NCBI RefSeq assembly: GCF_028502605.1
Contig: NC_079233.1
Location: 2,666,001-2,730,000 of the forward strand
Length of the DNA: 64,000 bases
Reading direction: 5' to 3'
DNA from: Trichoderma breve
Lineage: Eukaryota; Ascomycota; Sordariomycetes; Hypocreales; Hypocreaceae
Of this stretch, positions 33,174-44,906 are shown in pieces (the stretch's first letter is position 1; each line of letters begins with the position of its first letter). Under the pieces are notes generated by a model, which was given only the letters and a program-made list of their open reading frames with translations, did no database searches and had not been told where the DNA came from. The translations under genes were made by a program, and so were the position numbers.

Positions 33174-35757
33174 ATGGGCAATACAAACACAAAGGAATCT
33201 CGCTCCGATTATCCCGAGGATGGCCGGGGGCGGCGATTCGACATGGGAGATTCCTCTCGCGGTGTCTTGGGCGATCCACGTCTCCAGCTAATGAGATCGG
33301 AGCGAGGCTTTCTTAGCCTAGGAGCGGCTTCTGGGTCCCGAAGTAGAGATCGCCCAGATGCCCCGTTCGAACATCGCGAGACAAAACAAGAGCGAGAAGC
33401 ACGGAAGCTCGAACGTGAGCGAATCCAAAGAGCTCAAGACCGCGAACGGAGTATACGAGAGGAACACGTTGACGGAGGTTATCTCGTCACCATGGGAACC
33501 TATGTTGGGACTGAGGATTTCAACAAGGCTGTTGTCAGACAGCTGCAGGTGCGTTGTTGCTCTCCAAGCCGAGCATTGTTATTGGCCTCTCTAACTTGGA
33601 ATCACCTAGATTGAGCGAAAAATGGCCCCCTTCTGGCGTGGCCTCAATGACTGGTCTGATAACTGGGCTGAGCACCAGCTTATTGCGGCGGCCCGTGGCC
33701 TACCTATCCCCGCGGCCGATGCGCCTCCTGACCCTGACTTGATACCTCGCCTGCCACCACCGCCTGACTCTCTTCCCACCCAGAATCTAAGCAGTTTGAC
33801 GGTGGAGATGGGACCTAGGACTCTCTCAACTGCTTCAGATCGTAGCGGGTCAGGAAGTGGCTCCGCGTTGCCCTCCCCATCGACGGCCGGTCCCTCCAGG
33901 GGATCTATAAAGCCAAGGGCGAGGGCATTGGCGGCGGCCTTGAGCGTGGGCTCTCGAAATACGTCTTCGACTGACTTGACACCCAAGGAGATCAACCTTC
34001 CCCATGACCCATTTGTCAATGGCCAGCCGATTGAGGTTTTCCTTTACAAGGATGCCTCTGAATGTCCCATTTGTTTCTTGACATACCCTCCTTATCTCAA
34101 CCACACAAGATGCTGTGACCAGCCGATATGTAGCGAATGCTTTGTACAGATCAAGCGAGCCGATCCACACCTTCCTGAGCACCACCCCGATGGCCAAGCG
34201 CGGGATCCGAACGAGGGCCTCTCTGCCGAAGACCCCCCCGAAATGCTAATATCAGAGCCTTCAGCATGCCCCTATTGCCAACAACCCGAGTTCGGTGTCA
34301 CATACGAACCGCCTCCATTTCGACGCGGGCTGACCTTTTCTTCGTCCAACATTGCTTCAAACACTGCCATGTCTTCTCAGAGCTCACTCAACTCTACATT
34401 GGCGCCTGCTCCTGTAGCAGGACGGAGAAGGGCACATAGCTTGTCGGCCAATGCACCCAATGTCATCACTACTGACCGTGTCCGACCGGATTGGGCCACG
34501 AAACTGGCCACCGCGCGTGCTCACCAAGCACGCCGTGCCGCTGCAGCCACCGCTCTCCACACCGCAGCCTTTTTGATAGGAGGCAATGAGTCTCGGCCAA
34601 GGATACGTACGAGTAGGTTTAGCCGGAGGAATACGAGCACGAACAGTGGCGGTACCACCACTCCCGGAGGACACAGCGGTGGTGCAACCGATACGGCAGA
34701 AGGTCAGGAGCCACCTGAACGAAGTTCGAGCCGGAATCCAGATGGCACGCGTCGTACTCGAATGGAGGAGCTTGAGGAAATGATGTTTATGGAAGCGATT
34801 CGTCTGTCACTCGCAGCGGAGGAGGAGCGGAAACGCAAAGTAGAGAAGGCTCTTCAGAAGGATGCCAAGAAGCGTGAAAAGGAACGTGAAAAGGCGGAGC
34901 GTAAAGCTCTTAAAAAGGCAGCCAAGGATCCTTATGCGGGCGGCATCAGCGGAGCCAGTGGAAGCAGTCTTTCCTTGGGCCTGGGTCGCAAGCGAGGAAA
35001 TAGTGCAGCCAGCAACTTGCGACTTGAACTCACTCTGCAGTCGAATTCACCATCGGCCTCGCAGTCGAGCAGAGCAGCGGAATCTCCGAATCAAGAGACT
35101 AAAGCGGAGAGCCCTGGCGACAAGGGTAAAGGGGTTGAACGCGAGCCTCAGCCGGGCGCAACAGAAACGACCTCCACAGGGTCACTACCTATTCCTACTT
35201 CGAGCAGCCGTGGAGGATCCCATTTGCGGCAGATGAGCAACGCATCCTCGCTCGGCTCGTCGGTGGGAGACAGCCCATCGGGCAGCCTCACTGATCAGGG
35301 GCTTGGTAACTCGGATGCAGCCAAGAGACGCAGCATGGGCAATCGCAGTGACAGCGGCGACGTCGAGACAGAAAGCGAGCCCATGTTTAATTTTAGCAGC
35401 CTAGCTGAGATTGTCGGAGTCAACCTTGAGGATGGATCCTCGACACAGCAAGCGGAGCTGGGTGACGGCTCGCCCCGTCCGCTTTCCCAGGTCCCAGAGG
35501 AGGAGAAGGAGGATGAGGGCAACGTTGAGCATGTAGAGAGAGCTCTCAAGATCGAAACATCGGGCATGAGCAATGACACGGTTTTCAGTACCAGCGAGGC
35601 AGAGAGCAGCTTACGGGATGCACCACCTTTTCTCGACACGCCAGAGTTGACCATTACTCCGGAGACCCCAATTGTTGAAGATGGTGGACCAGAGGATAAG
35701 CGCCTAGGAGAGTCCCATGTGTCCGAACATCATTCAACTACTCAGGCTTTGCATTGA
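33174..35757 (+). CDS. sip5: Sip5-family RING-like protein
   Basis: Two exons (33174-33548, 33610-35757) give 840 aa. The start is MGNTNTKESR: Gly2 with a small residue at position 6 fits N-myristoylation, as in the family. Exon 1 ends TMGTYVGTEDFNKAVVRQLQ and exon 2 begins IERKMAPFWRGLNDWSDNWAEHQL, the Sip5 signature block. A zinc-binding region at about 270-350 reads ASECPICFLTYPPYLNHTRCCDQPICSECFVQIK, then SACPYC. A helical ubiquitin-interacting-like segment (MEAIRLSLAAEEE) and a lysine-rich coiled coil follow at about 390-440, then a long low-complexity Ser/acidic tail. Yeast Sip5 links Reg1/Glc7 phosphatase with Snf1 kinase in glucose signalling. The tail here is much longer than in yeast. 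A start at 33102 would destroy the myristoylation site. Confidence 0.88.
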
Positions 35758-36697
35758 AGAATGGAGAGAGATTGCCGCGATGCCGATTGGCGTGATGATT
35801 ATGATGCCACAGGACGAGGTTGGGCTTGTTGCAGCAGGGGAGAATTCTCATTCATTTCTCTTTTTCTTTCTCTTTCTTTCATGGAGTAAAGGAAATTTTC
35901 TGTGGACCAGGACGGCAACGATACAGGGAGCCCGCAGTTTGAACCATTTGACGTGTAGTATATGTGACAAGTATGTAAAGCGGATGTATGTACTCAGCGA
36001 TTGTTGAACATTATGCAATGAATAGACTAAAATCACAAGATGACTGTGTCCTTTCTCTCCGTCTTTCATTCCTTTTCTCGGTTGAAATTACTTTGAATCA
36101 AATGAGCACCTATGCATGTCCCCATTTTGAGTCGTAAGTGTCAACGTCATCAAGCATCCGCCATGTTCCAGCTGTTATCTATTTTAGATAGGTATATACA
36201 TGTTGTCTGTTTCTTCTTGTCTCTGCTGCGCGAAGTTATTGCCGCTTTTGGAAAGGCCAGGAAATACGAGACATTGGCGTTTTGAAGCGAGCGGGAGGTG
36301 GCGCATTGTATTTGTTCCTATTTGGGTATTTGACGTGTTTGCTAGAGGTTCAAATATATATAAAGAAGCTATCAAGCATACAATGGGCTTTGTGAATTGG
36401 TTTTTCGACAGTCCTTTGTGGTGTCAGAGTTTGTTGGATATGGCTTCGAAATATCATGTTATTGACATTTTAGGAAGTATTCCGTTTTAGGGGAGGTGGG
36501 AGACATGGATGTGGATGGATTGGTTGGTTGGGTTGATGGATTTGCCTGGCAGGCTATGGGAAAGAACTACTAGGGGGAAATAAAGAACAGGAAAATACAA
36601 AATGCGTAGGCGGGGGGATCTGGATTTGGGAGGAACAGATCAACAGCATTGGTGATGATGTATGGTGGTGGTTGATGGAAATTCTCATTCGTTTATG
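35758..36697. other. Convergent 3' flanks of sip5 and the GCIP-like gene
   Basis: Low-complexity, AT-rich 3' flanks of two convergent genes. I see no gene or structured RNA. Confidence 0.5.
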
Positions 36698-37843
36698 CTA
36701 TGCTTTTTTAATCTCCTTCTGAAACTTCTCTGTCCACTCCGTAAACTCGTCTCTTGAGCCGTCCCAGCTCTCACTCAGCAGCTCGCTCACGGCAAACGCA
36801 TCGAGGAAGCACTGGTCCATGGCATCATCAATCTCCCTAGGCCGCAGCTCGTAAAAGGCACACGCCAAATCCCCAAAACTATCAGGGAGCTTCTGCAATA
36901 GAGTAGCAAGCTCATCTAGTCGGCGCGGGACTTTGTCGCCAGCGCTGCTCTGCGGTAGGGACGGCAGTTTCTTCATGCGGCGCTTGGTGATGGCTTGGTA
37001 TAGGAGGATGACGAGGCGCAGGCGGCGGAGTGATGATTCGAGACGGGGACGGATGCCGTCAGGGTCGGAGGCGGGGATGCTTCGGTGTGAGTTCATAAGG
37101 TCGTCGAGAATGTTTTGCGTTGATATGTGAGTGGACCCGACTTGGTCTGCAAGATCATCAACATCATCTTCGTCATCGTCGTCGTTGTCGTCGTCTTCAT
37201 CAGGTTCCTCGTCGCCCCATTCCTTCATCTCTTCCATGATGTCGTTGAGAGTGTCTTTCCACTCATTCATCTTTTCCACAAAGAACCCGCTGACGCCGCC
37301 ATTAGCAAGGCTGATGACCTTGTCGCAGGAAGCCCAGAGAACACCAGTTGACGCAATGCTGCCTTTCCCCGAAGCACCAAACCCTTCATTTTCCTTTGTC
37401 AAGACTTTCCCATCCTTGGGAATCTTCTGTAAGAGGTCGGCCAGTTCTGACAACACACGCTGACACCTCCATGCCAGCTCGCGCCGGAATACCAGAGTGT
37501 ATCCGTTGGAATCGCAAGCCTGGACGGACGCCGCAAGACCGGGTATAGGACCGGTGACGAGCTCGCGGACTACGGACGAGATTGCGCTCGGAGTGAAGGG
37601 CTTGTTTATGATGAGCAGCGAGACTTTGGTGGCATGAGCTTTTATGAGAGTGGCAGAATCGCGGGCCAGGGCGAGGGCATCGAGAGGCGTTGTTGATGCT
37701 GACGAAGTTGCTGGTGTCGAGACGGTTTCTGGGTTGTTTCGGATTTCACCCAGCACATCTTGAAGCTGCTTCAGAAGAGCTCCTGCGGTCTTGACGAGGG
37801 TCTCGAGACTCTCCAGAGCCGCAGCATCAGGAGCCGGAGCCAT
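36698..37843 (-). CDS. Cyclin-D1-binding protein 1-like (GCIP family)
   Basis: An intronless 381-aa helical protein. The N terminus is a coiled region (ALESLETLVKTAGALLKQLQDVLGEI). The core segment VLWASCDKVISLANGGVSGFFVEKMNEWKDTLNDIMEEM matches the family of Grap2-and-cyclin-D-interacting proteins. An extreme acidic run (DEEPDEDDDNDDDDEDDVDD, about residues 213-232) separates it from a C-terminal helical half with RRLRLVILLYQAITKRRMKKLP. In animals GCIP is a negative regulator of cyclin-D signalling and transcription; the fungal role is unknown. The ATG at 37843 is the first of the frame. A run of 19 T lies about 100 bp upstream (37944-37962). Confidence 0.75.
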   Translation of the reverse strand: MAPAPDAAALESLETLVKTAGALLKQLQDVLGEIRNNPETVSTPATSSASTTPLDALALARDSATLIKAHATKVSLLIINKPFTPSAISSVVRELVTGPIPGLAASVQACDSNGYTLVFRRELAWRCQRVLSELADLLQKIPKDGKVLTKENEGFGASGKGSIASTGVLWASCDKVISLANGGVSGFFVEKMNEWKDTLNDIMEEMKEWGDEEPDEDDDNDDDDEDDVDDLADQVGSTHISTQNILDDLMNSHRSIPASDPDGIRPRLESSLRRLRLVILLYQAITKRRMKKLPSLPQSSAGDKVPRRLDELATLLQKLPDSFGDLACAFYELRPREIDDAMDQCFLDAFAVSELLSESWDGSRDEFTEWTEKFQKEIKKA

Positions 37844-38189
37844 CAGACAAGGAGGGAAAAGAGAATGTATGTGGGATTAAGAGTGACGGTTAACTTCTGC
37901 GGCTGAGCTGTCAAACCATAGTATTGGATTAGATGGATGGACCTTTTTTTTTTTTTTTTTTTCTCTTGGAGGGGTACCTATCAAAGTCGCATCTCCCCTG
38001 GAACCCCGCGATGTGGGACATCTTATCGGGGGCTTTGCTGTGCCGGAGCTTTGCCGGAGGAGCTTAAGGAGAGACTCCACCAAGGCCAGTGGGGGGAGCT
38101 GCCACTTTGTCTACTTGGAGACAGCTTGGGCGCTACAAGCCACCTTTTGTGTCAAGTTCAACATCAACCCCCTTTGCAACTTGCCCGCG
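37844..38189. promoter_or_regulatory. Divergent promoter of the GCIP-like and glucosidase II beta genes
   Basis: Only 346 bp separate the two divergent start codons. It contains a T19 run at 37944-37962 (A19 on the GCIP-sense strand), a likely nucleosome-depleting tract. No gene is seen. Confidence 0.45.
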
Positions 38190-40134
38190 ATGCAGCACCC
38201 AAAGAGTTTGGCGCTGCTGAGCGTCATGTGCTCGCTTACAGTGGCTGCTGCTGGCAGCGTGCCGCGCGGAGTTGGACCAGAGTGTAAGTCAACTAAATAG
38301 TGCCTGTTGCTGAGCCGGGGAGCCTTACAGACGGAGTGCCGGTGTGAAGACATGGCCAGCTCAGCTCAGCTCGGGCTGCTCTGTGGCCTCTTGCAAAGGC
38401 CAATTGGGGTCCAATTGATGTCCAATTAATGTCCAGTTGCTGATTCAAACGTTGTTTTAGTCATCTCTCATTACCAAAACAAGGAGTTTGCTTGCATCGC
38501 CAACCCCTCCATCGTCATCAGCATAGATCGTGTCAATGACAACACCTGCGATTGTCCAGACGGCTCAGACGAGCCTGGCACTGCTGCGTGTGCCTTCATC
38601 GACCCTCTCTCTCCCGAGCAGCCCCTGTATGGCAGCCCTTCTGGAACTACAAATGCCACCCGCACCCTGCCCGGATTCTGGTGCAACAACAAGGGACACA
38701 TTGGAGCCTACATTCCGTTTACATTCGTCAACGATGGCATCTGCGATTACGATGTCTGCTGCGATGGATCTGACGAGAACGGCAGTGCCAACGGTGTCAA
38801 GTGCGAGAACCGCTGTGCAGCCATAGGCAAAGAGTACCGGAGACTGGCAGAAGAGAGAAAGAAGGCCCATGCAAAGGCCATTGTCAAGAAGCAAGAAATG
38901 ATCAAGCAAGCATCGGAACTTCGTCAACAAGCCGAGGCTCGCGTCACCGCTCTGGAGAAGGACGTCAAGGATCTCGAGGTCAAGAAGGAAGAATTGGAGC
39001 GCGAGTATGCTCGAGTCCAAAACGAAGAAGCAGGTAAGATTGTGCGACGTAAAGCCGGTGCCGGGGGTAAACTCGGTGTCCTCCTTGGTCTCGCCAAGGA
39101 CAGAGTTGAAGAGTTGCGGGAGGCTCTCAGACTGGTCACGGAGGACCGCGAAATCATGCGCGGCAAGAAGAACGAGCTCGAAGCCATTCTCGCGCAGCTC
39201 AAGCAAGATCATGACCCCAACTCCAAGGATGAGGTAGTCAATGCTGCGGTCAAGTCTTTTGAAGACTGGACAGCCCGCGAAGCCTCCGCTGACCAGTCCG
39301 AGTTCCTCGAGTCCGATATCAACGAGATCCTCAAAGAGGACGATGAGACCAACGGAGTGAACTGGAAAGCATTCGAAGAGCATCAAGATGACACGGACAT
39401 TCGTAAGCACTATCAGCTTATCGTCATTGTCTCTTTCTTTTTTAACTTATTTTTGTTGGGATGCTGACTTTGAGTCTTTTCTTTTAGTCTACGATTTTGA
39501 CGCTTACATCCCTCCCTTTATCCGCGATGTGCTTCATGACAAAATCAGGATTGTTCGTAAATGGCTAATTTCTAATGGCATGATGGCCGATCCGGCCGCC
39601 GATGGTTCAGAATCGAGTGCTGTCAAAGCTGCTCGGGAGGCGGCCGAAGGAGCCGCGCAGGAGCTCAGTCACAAGTCTAGGGAGCTTGAGCAAGAGAGGT
39701 CAGATCTCCAGAAGGATTTTGGGCCGTCTGACATTTTCCGCGCCATCCAGGGCAAGTGTGCTGAGATTGATGCCGGTGAGTATACGTACGAGCTCTGCTG
39801 GCTCGACAAGACTCTCCAAAAGTCCAAGAAGGGACACGCTTCCACCAATATGGGCAACTATGCGCGAATCGATATTGCAATTGCGGATGAGGAAGATAGG
39901 GTGGACGGTAAGAGCTTGGGCAGCGGTCCCAGGATGGTAATGCGATACGAGAACGGTCAGACTTGCTGGAACGGCCCTCAGAGACGAACCGACGTCTGGC
40001 TCGGATGCGCGGAAACGGAAGAGATCTGGAGGGTTAGCGAGGCCGAGAAGTGTGTCTACAAGCTGGAGGTGGGAACGCCGGCAGCCTGCGAGGACGAAAC
40101 TGTCAAGAAATCGCATGAAAAGGATGAACTGTAA
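38190..40134 (+). CDS. Glucosidase II beta subunit (PRKCSH family), ER lumen
   Basis: Three exons (38190-38283, 38461-39402, 39488-40134) give 560 aa. This is the regulatory subunit of ER glucosidase II, which trims glucose from N-glycans during folding. A signal peptide (about residues 1-22) precedes GPEFISHYQNKEFACI, rebuilt across intron 1. Two LDL-A-like calcium modules follow: CDCPDGSDEPGTAAC and CDYDVCCDGSDENG. About 155-260 is a charged coiled coil. The C-terminal MRH lectin domain (about 440-545) includes YTYELCWLDKTLQKSK, YENGQTCWNGPQRRTDVWLGC and a final Cys pair. The last residues HEKDEL give a KDEL-type ER retrieval signal. The start codon lies in a short leader after a divergent promoter. 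All exon joins keep frame. Confidence 0.94.
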
Positions 40135-41790
40135 AGCGGCACACCCTGGGGCATTGTAGATCGACAACACACGGCCCAGACACTGTAAGGCATGGAGCGG
40201 TTGCGACGACCCTCGTCTGCGAGCGGGCGACAGCCATTTCGGAGTACGGAATTAGAAGAAAACGTTTACACCAAAGGTCAAATGATAATCGAAATGATGA
40301 TGATGACGACGAGGAGGATGACTCTTTGTCTTTAATGATACTAGTAGCACCTGCATCACCGCGCCGAGCCAAAATGTGACAATTGCTGATGGAAAACTCA
40401 AAGAGGGATATCCTTTGCAGACGACACATCGGTTTTGGCTGCCAAGTCATTTATTCACTTGATGCCCTATTGGACGAAATTCATGCGAGGCCGACTACTC
40501 GTACGAGCTCTACGACCCACTGCGCGCCATCTACAGTATTAGTTCGGCGCCGAGGATTGGACTTCTTCCAGACCAAGGAGGCTGGCGCTGTATGTCAGAT
40601 GGTGGGCTCCAACTCTGATAGGTGACACGGAATATTGATGGATGGAATATCGCCACATTGTTTTCGATGATGTTTCCGATCCGCCACGACACCCTCAGCA
40701 GAGACAGAGGCAGAGACACAACAAAAGGCGTGGTCATGTCAGGTCAGAGTCGGCGGTAAGAGACTTCGACAAGACGGACGAAAGGGGGACGACAAAAGAG
40801 TTGAAGCACCGGTGACGCCCAGGAACAAGCGGACTGGTCAATGGCTGCGCGCGCGGCGCAAAGCTGAAGCTGTCCCAAAGCTTGGCGGGGCCCGTCTATG
40901 GATCCTTTCTTCGACCTCGTGTCTAGTGCCAGGCTATTTGAGTCCTAGTGCCCGGAGGCGTCTGGAAGCCCCAGGGCTGAGACTTCACCGCATTGAGGTT
41001 GATGCAAGATTCCGCGTGTCGCGCAGAATCCTACCTGATTGGGTCATCTTGCGGTTCTCGAGCCTGGTCGCGGGTAACTAGCATCCTCGGCTCCGTTTGA
41101 GGTGCGACGTCGGTGATTAGCAGTTAAAGCTGGCAAAGCTGGCGAGGATCAAAGCGTCCTCGAGAGACATGGGTGGTCGGTCAGGACGAGAACGCCATCT
41201 TTGCCTTTCTCACACTCACAAGCACGAGCATCACACTATGACAAGTGGATTTATATCAACGATGTTAGCGTCCGGCATCCGAGATGCCCGTTGTTGATCC
41301 GGTTGACAAAGGTGCCGCCAAAATAGGAAGAGCAACAGAGTTGATTCAAATCAAGTCCCGTACTGTACGAGCAGCCCACATCCGGCCATCTCTGGTTCGC
41401 TGGGGCCGATATATTAGTAGGCTATTTTGGTTGATAGCATCAGTCTACCGTGTAAATTTTGGCTTCTCGCAACTTTCCTTCTTAAGCAACGACAGGACCC
41501 GCGGCCCCGTGTCGCTTTTTGATGGGCCTCGGGGAGTTTTTTTTTTTTTTTTTCAATCACATCTGGAAGCACAGACTCTTATGTTGGAAGCTTGTAGTCG
41601 ATTACCCCAGGCCAACGTGACCCATACATAAGAGTTTCGTTTCTTCCCTCTTCATTTCGTTACATTCATTCATTCTCTAGTTATTTATCTATTCCTCCAG
41701 AGTGGTGAGCTTCTGGTATCGTCTGCTGCAGTTCGGTTGTGAAGCTTCCATCATCTTCTTTTCTCCATCTTCTATATAGTCTCCGCGAGT
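40135..41790. other. Intergenic region before the small methyltransferase
   Basis: 1.65 kb with no supported gene. The promoter of the methyltransferase includes a T17 run at 41537-41553 and a CT-rich leader from 41640. Confidence 0.5.
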
Positions 41791-42489
41791 ATGGGTGAAG
41801 CAGAGTTACCAGCACAGAATGCTGGCTCATCAACTTACACTCCCTTCCTGCTACGACTATACGACTTGGTAGTTCTGAGCATATCAAACAACTACGCGTG
41901 GAAGTGTTCGACAGAAAAAGTACAACTACCCCTTTTCAAATCTGCTCTAGGAACCAAACATCTTGATGTTGGTGTTGGCACGGGTTACTTCCCTGCCAAT
42001 GCCGTCAGGACACAAAGCTCTTGCAAAGAGATTACACTCGTCGACCTGAACCCCAATACACTGAACCTGGCAGCTTCTCGCATCACTACAGCACAGAAGA
42101 GCATCAAAGTACACACCGTCGTGGCCGATGCGACCGAACCGCTGCCGCTGCCAGCAGGCGCAACATTCGACTCCGTGAGCATCTTCTACTTGCTACACTG
42201 CATTGCTGGACCGCCAGAGAGGAAAAACAAGGTTTTCGATCTGTTAAAGGACTACGTTGCCGAGAACGGCGTTCTAGTAGGAACAACCATCTTGGGAGAG
42301 GAGAGGCCGATGAACTGGCTCGCGAGACGACTCATGACGATATACAACGATAAGGGCATATTCGACAACTGGAAGGACAGCAGAGCCGTGTTCGAGGAGG
42401 GCTTACGGCGGAACTTTGGCGAGGTGGACATCCAGATCATCGGCAGGACCATGGTGTTTACCGCAAGGAATCCCAAAAGGGCAACATAG
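41791..42489 (+). CDS. Class I SAM-dependent methyltransferase, small
   Basis: An intronless 232-aa cytosolic protein. SAM-binding motif I is HLDVGVGTGYFP (about residues 57-68). Motif II is ITLVDLNPNTL, with the acidic residue that holds the ribose, and the later motif is VSIFYLLHCIAG. The N terminus (TYTPFLLRLYDLVVLSISNNYAWKC) resembles fungal methyltransferases often found near secondary-metabolite genes. No partner biosynthetic gene is adjacent here, so the substrate is unknown. The frame starts at the first ATG after the CT-rich leader. Confidence 0.85.
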   Translation: MGEAELPAQNAGSSTYTPFLLRLYDLVVLSISNNYAWKCSTEKVQLPLFKSALGTKHLDVGVGTGYFPANAVRTQSSCKEITLVDLNPNTLNLAASRITTAQKSIKVHTVVADATEPLPLPAGATFDSVSIFYLLHCIAGPPERKNKVFDLLKDYVAENGVLVGTTILGEERPMNWLARRLMTIYNDKGIFDNWKDSRAVFEEGLRRNFGEVDIQIIGRTMVFTARNPKRAT

Positions 42490-44906
42490 TGCGCCGTCAT
42501 CATATGATGTTCAGGGGAGGTGTGATTGGATCGGACAGCGGCAGATACACGAGAGCGAGGAGATGCCCTGTTCCAGCTAGGGTGCGGGAATCAAACGTAA
42601 TGCTGACCCCGGATACACGGAGGGTTTGTTCTTCTAAATTGTTGATACCTTTTTTTGTAACTATCGTTGTATTATCTTTCTTAGTGTTAGCCTTCGCGGG
42701 TTTTGCGCCGCACACAAACTACAATATAGTCAGCAGTACCAGTTCTGTACTAATCAGATGCTCCGTTCCCTTATCCGAGGTAATGGTAATGTTTATGCCC
42801 AATGTGCGTGTATGCCCACATCAGTCCCCCCTGGCATGGAATCTCCTTGGTTCCCAGCCAAAGCTGAAATGCACAGGGGCGGGGTCTCCACGTAGCCCGA
42901 CTCCCAGCTCTTCAAACCATCTTATTATTTTCCTCCTTGCATCATTGATAAATCATCGATCACCGCTGTTGACAATCTCTCCACAGGCGTGCGTGGTCGT
43001 ACTTTTAACTGTCGGTAAGTTTAGGCACCTCATCACATCAACATCCCGTCCCGCACAGTATCTGTAAGCAGACGATCCAACAAAACGATTCAAAACGAAC
43101 TTTAGCCACTAATAAGATTGAAATGAGTCGCTGTTGCTTCTCTATTGGCTCTTCTCTTTTTCTCATCCGGTGCTACGGATGAGTGTGATACGTTGAAGTG
43201 CTAAACTACTAACCCCCTTTTTGAAGCGGCGGGGCGATCAACAAGTCGTAGACTTTGTCCCGGTTGCGTCTTTTTCCAGAATTTTTCTAGTGACACTCGT
43301 CTGCTTTTGCTTCATTTTTTACTGTTCTTCATCTGTTATAAAGTCAAATGTGGTAATGATTCATGTCACCGCGGCAGAGCGTCACTAAGTGCCGTCTGAT
43401 GTAAGACGTCGCTTTGTAAAGACATGCCGCACCCAAACTTTCAGTTACATTGCGATTCTCATGTATCTACCTGTCTGTAAACACGGTATGCACCTTCATG
43501 CCTACGAAGAATATATTTCTTTTCATCAGCAACTATAAACAAGCCGTCAAAAGACAATAGTTCTCTAGTAACAAGAGCCGTAATCCCATCTCTACCTCCA
43601 TGAAACGCATCCATACCGTTCCCCCTTCTCACAAACCAATAAAACCATCTCTACTCCTCAAAATTCTCTCTCAAACCAACTACCGAACCCAAAAAAAGAG
43701 CCACTCTTTTTTCTTCATCCCGTAACCCACAAGTTCGACTCCATCCAAACCAAGGGGGACGCCTTTACACTCTCTCTCATCTCCCAACAAAACCAAATCC
43801 CGCTCGCGCTTACGCTAATTTTCTTTCCCGTCTTTTTTTCTTCTCTTTCGTCTCCATCTCATCTTACTGAACATCTGCCGCGGGATGGAGAAAGGGAAGA
43901 AAAAAAAAACTTCAAAAGTAGACCAGTATTACCCTCTCCCTCTCTCCACTCTTTCATTGTACCAGCCCAATCTGTCATCCTCACACTACTAAACCAAAGC
44001 AACACATTCAAAAAAGACGTGAGCAATACAAAAAAGGCAATCCCTCAAGTGGAGAAATCTCACCAAAGCATATGCCAATCCTCATAACAGGAAACCCTCA
44101 GCAGCCCAAGACAAAGAAGAAGGAAACTCAGTGCTCTGATTATAAGCAAGTAAGAGAAAGTGACATGCAATGACAAGAAGTCTGACACACTTTAGACGGA
44201 TTTAATTCCGCGCTTATCCGACGGAATGTGTGGGAAAATATGAAATATGACTTTCTTTTGTTGCTGCTGACTTGTATATATAATCATGCTTACTTAGCTT
44301 GACAGCGTGAGAACGTCTAGCTAGAAGCGGCGTGTATTAGTCAAACTACCAAAATTACTGATACCAATTTGCTTCGAATTACTCTCTCTTTAGACGTAAC
44401 AAGTTTTAATTATATCTAGCAGATTAAAAACCTGAAAGATGATCAAAACTGACATGTTGTTTCTATACGATATGTACGGGAGTCGGGCGCTTAGACTGAC
44501 CACCTACTACGAGACACGATAGATAGACGAGAAACAAACAGAAATAAAAGAGGCGAACCAAGATTCAAAATTTCATGCATCATTAAAACAAAATAATAAA
44601 CCTGCTCGCTCGTCATGACGATTACAATTATAACCCCAGGCCGGCGCGCAAACAACTGCCATAGCCAAAAGCATTTTCCTCCCTTCCAAACTCCCATCAG
44701 GGGTCAAGCAAGAAAGAAGAGGAGAGGCACAACTTCAATGTGTGCCTCTTTGCTGATCCCGCTGCCAAAATATCCGAATTCAAACCCTTCCTGGTTCTGA
44801 TGCTGAAGCGCTGCTAATCACCTGCAAGACATGCCACTCCTACATCCACTTGCTGTCTATTTCCGCTATTTCCCCAAGGCCCGCCTAATATGCTTAATCC
44901 CCTCGC
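42490..44906. other. Long intergenic region between convergent methyltransferase and TOR genes
   Basis: 2.4 kb, mostly 3' flank. The part 43570-43960 is strongly CT/A-rich with almost no G, and 44270-44480 is AT-rich. The only sizeable frame (42489-43067, 192 codons) overlaps the methyltransferase stop and has no recognisable fold, so it is not called. Confidence 0.5.

Noticed and set aside
37137..37210. Apparent GTC/GTCGTC trinucleotide repeat
   Set aside because: It is the coding sequence of the acidic Asp/Glu run of the GCIP-like protein, not an independent repeat element.
38565..39410. 281-codon minus-strand open frame
   Set aside because: Shadow of the glucosidase II beta coding region, in which charged repeats leave the opposite strand open.
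42489..43067. 192-codon open frame after the small methyltransferase
   Set aside because: Overlaps the methyltransferase stop in another frame and has unstructured composition; more likely 3' flank.
43725..43745. Possible tRNA B-box (AGTTCGACTCC) on the plus strand
   Set aside because: No A-box or cloverleaf pairing upstream; it lies in a CT/A-rich low-complexity tract.
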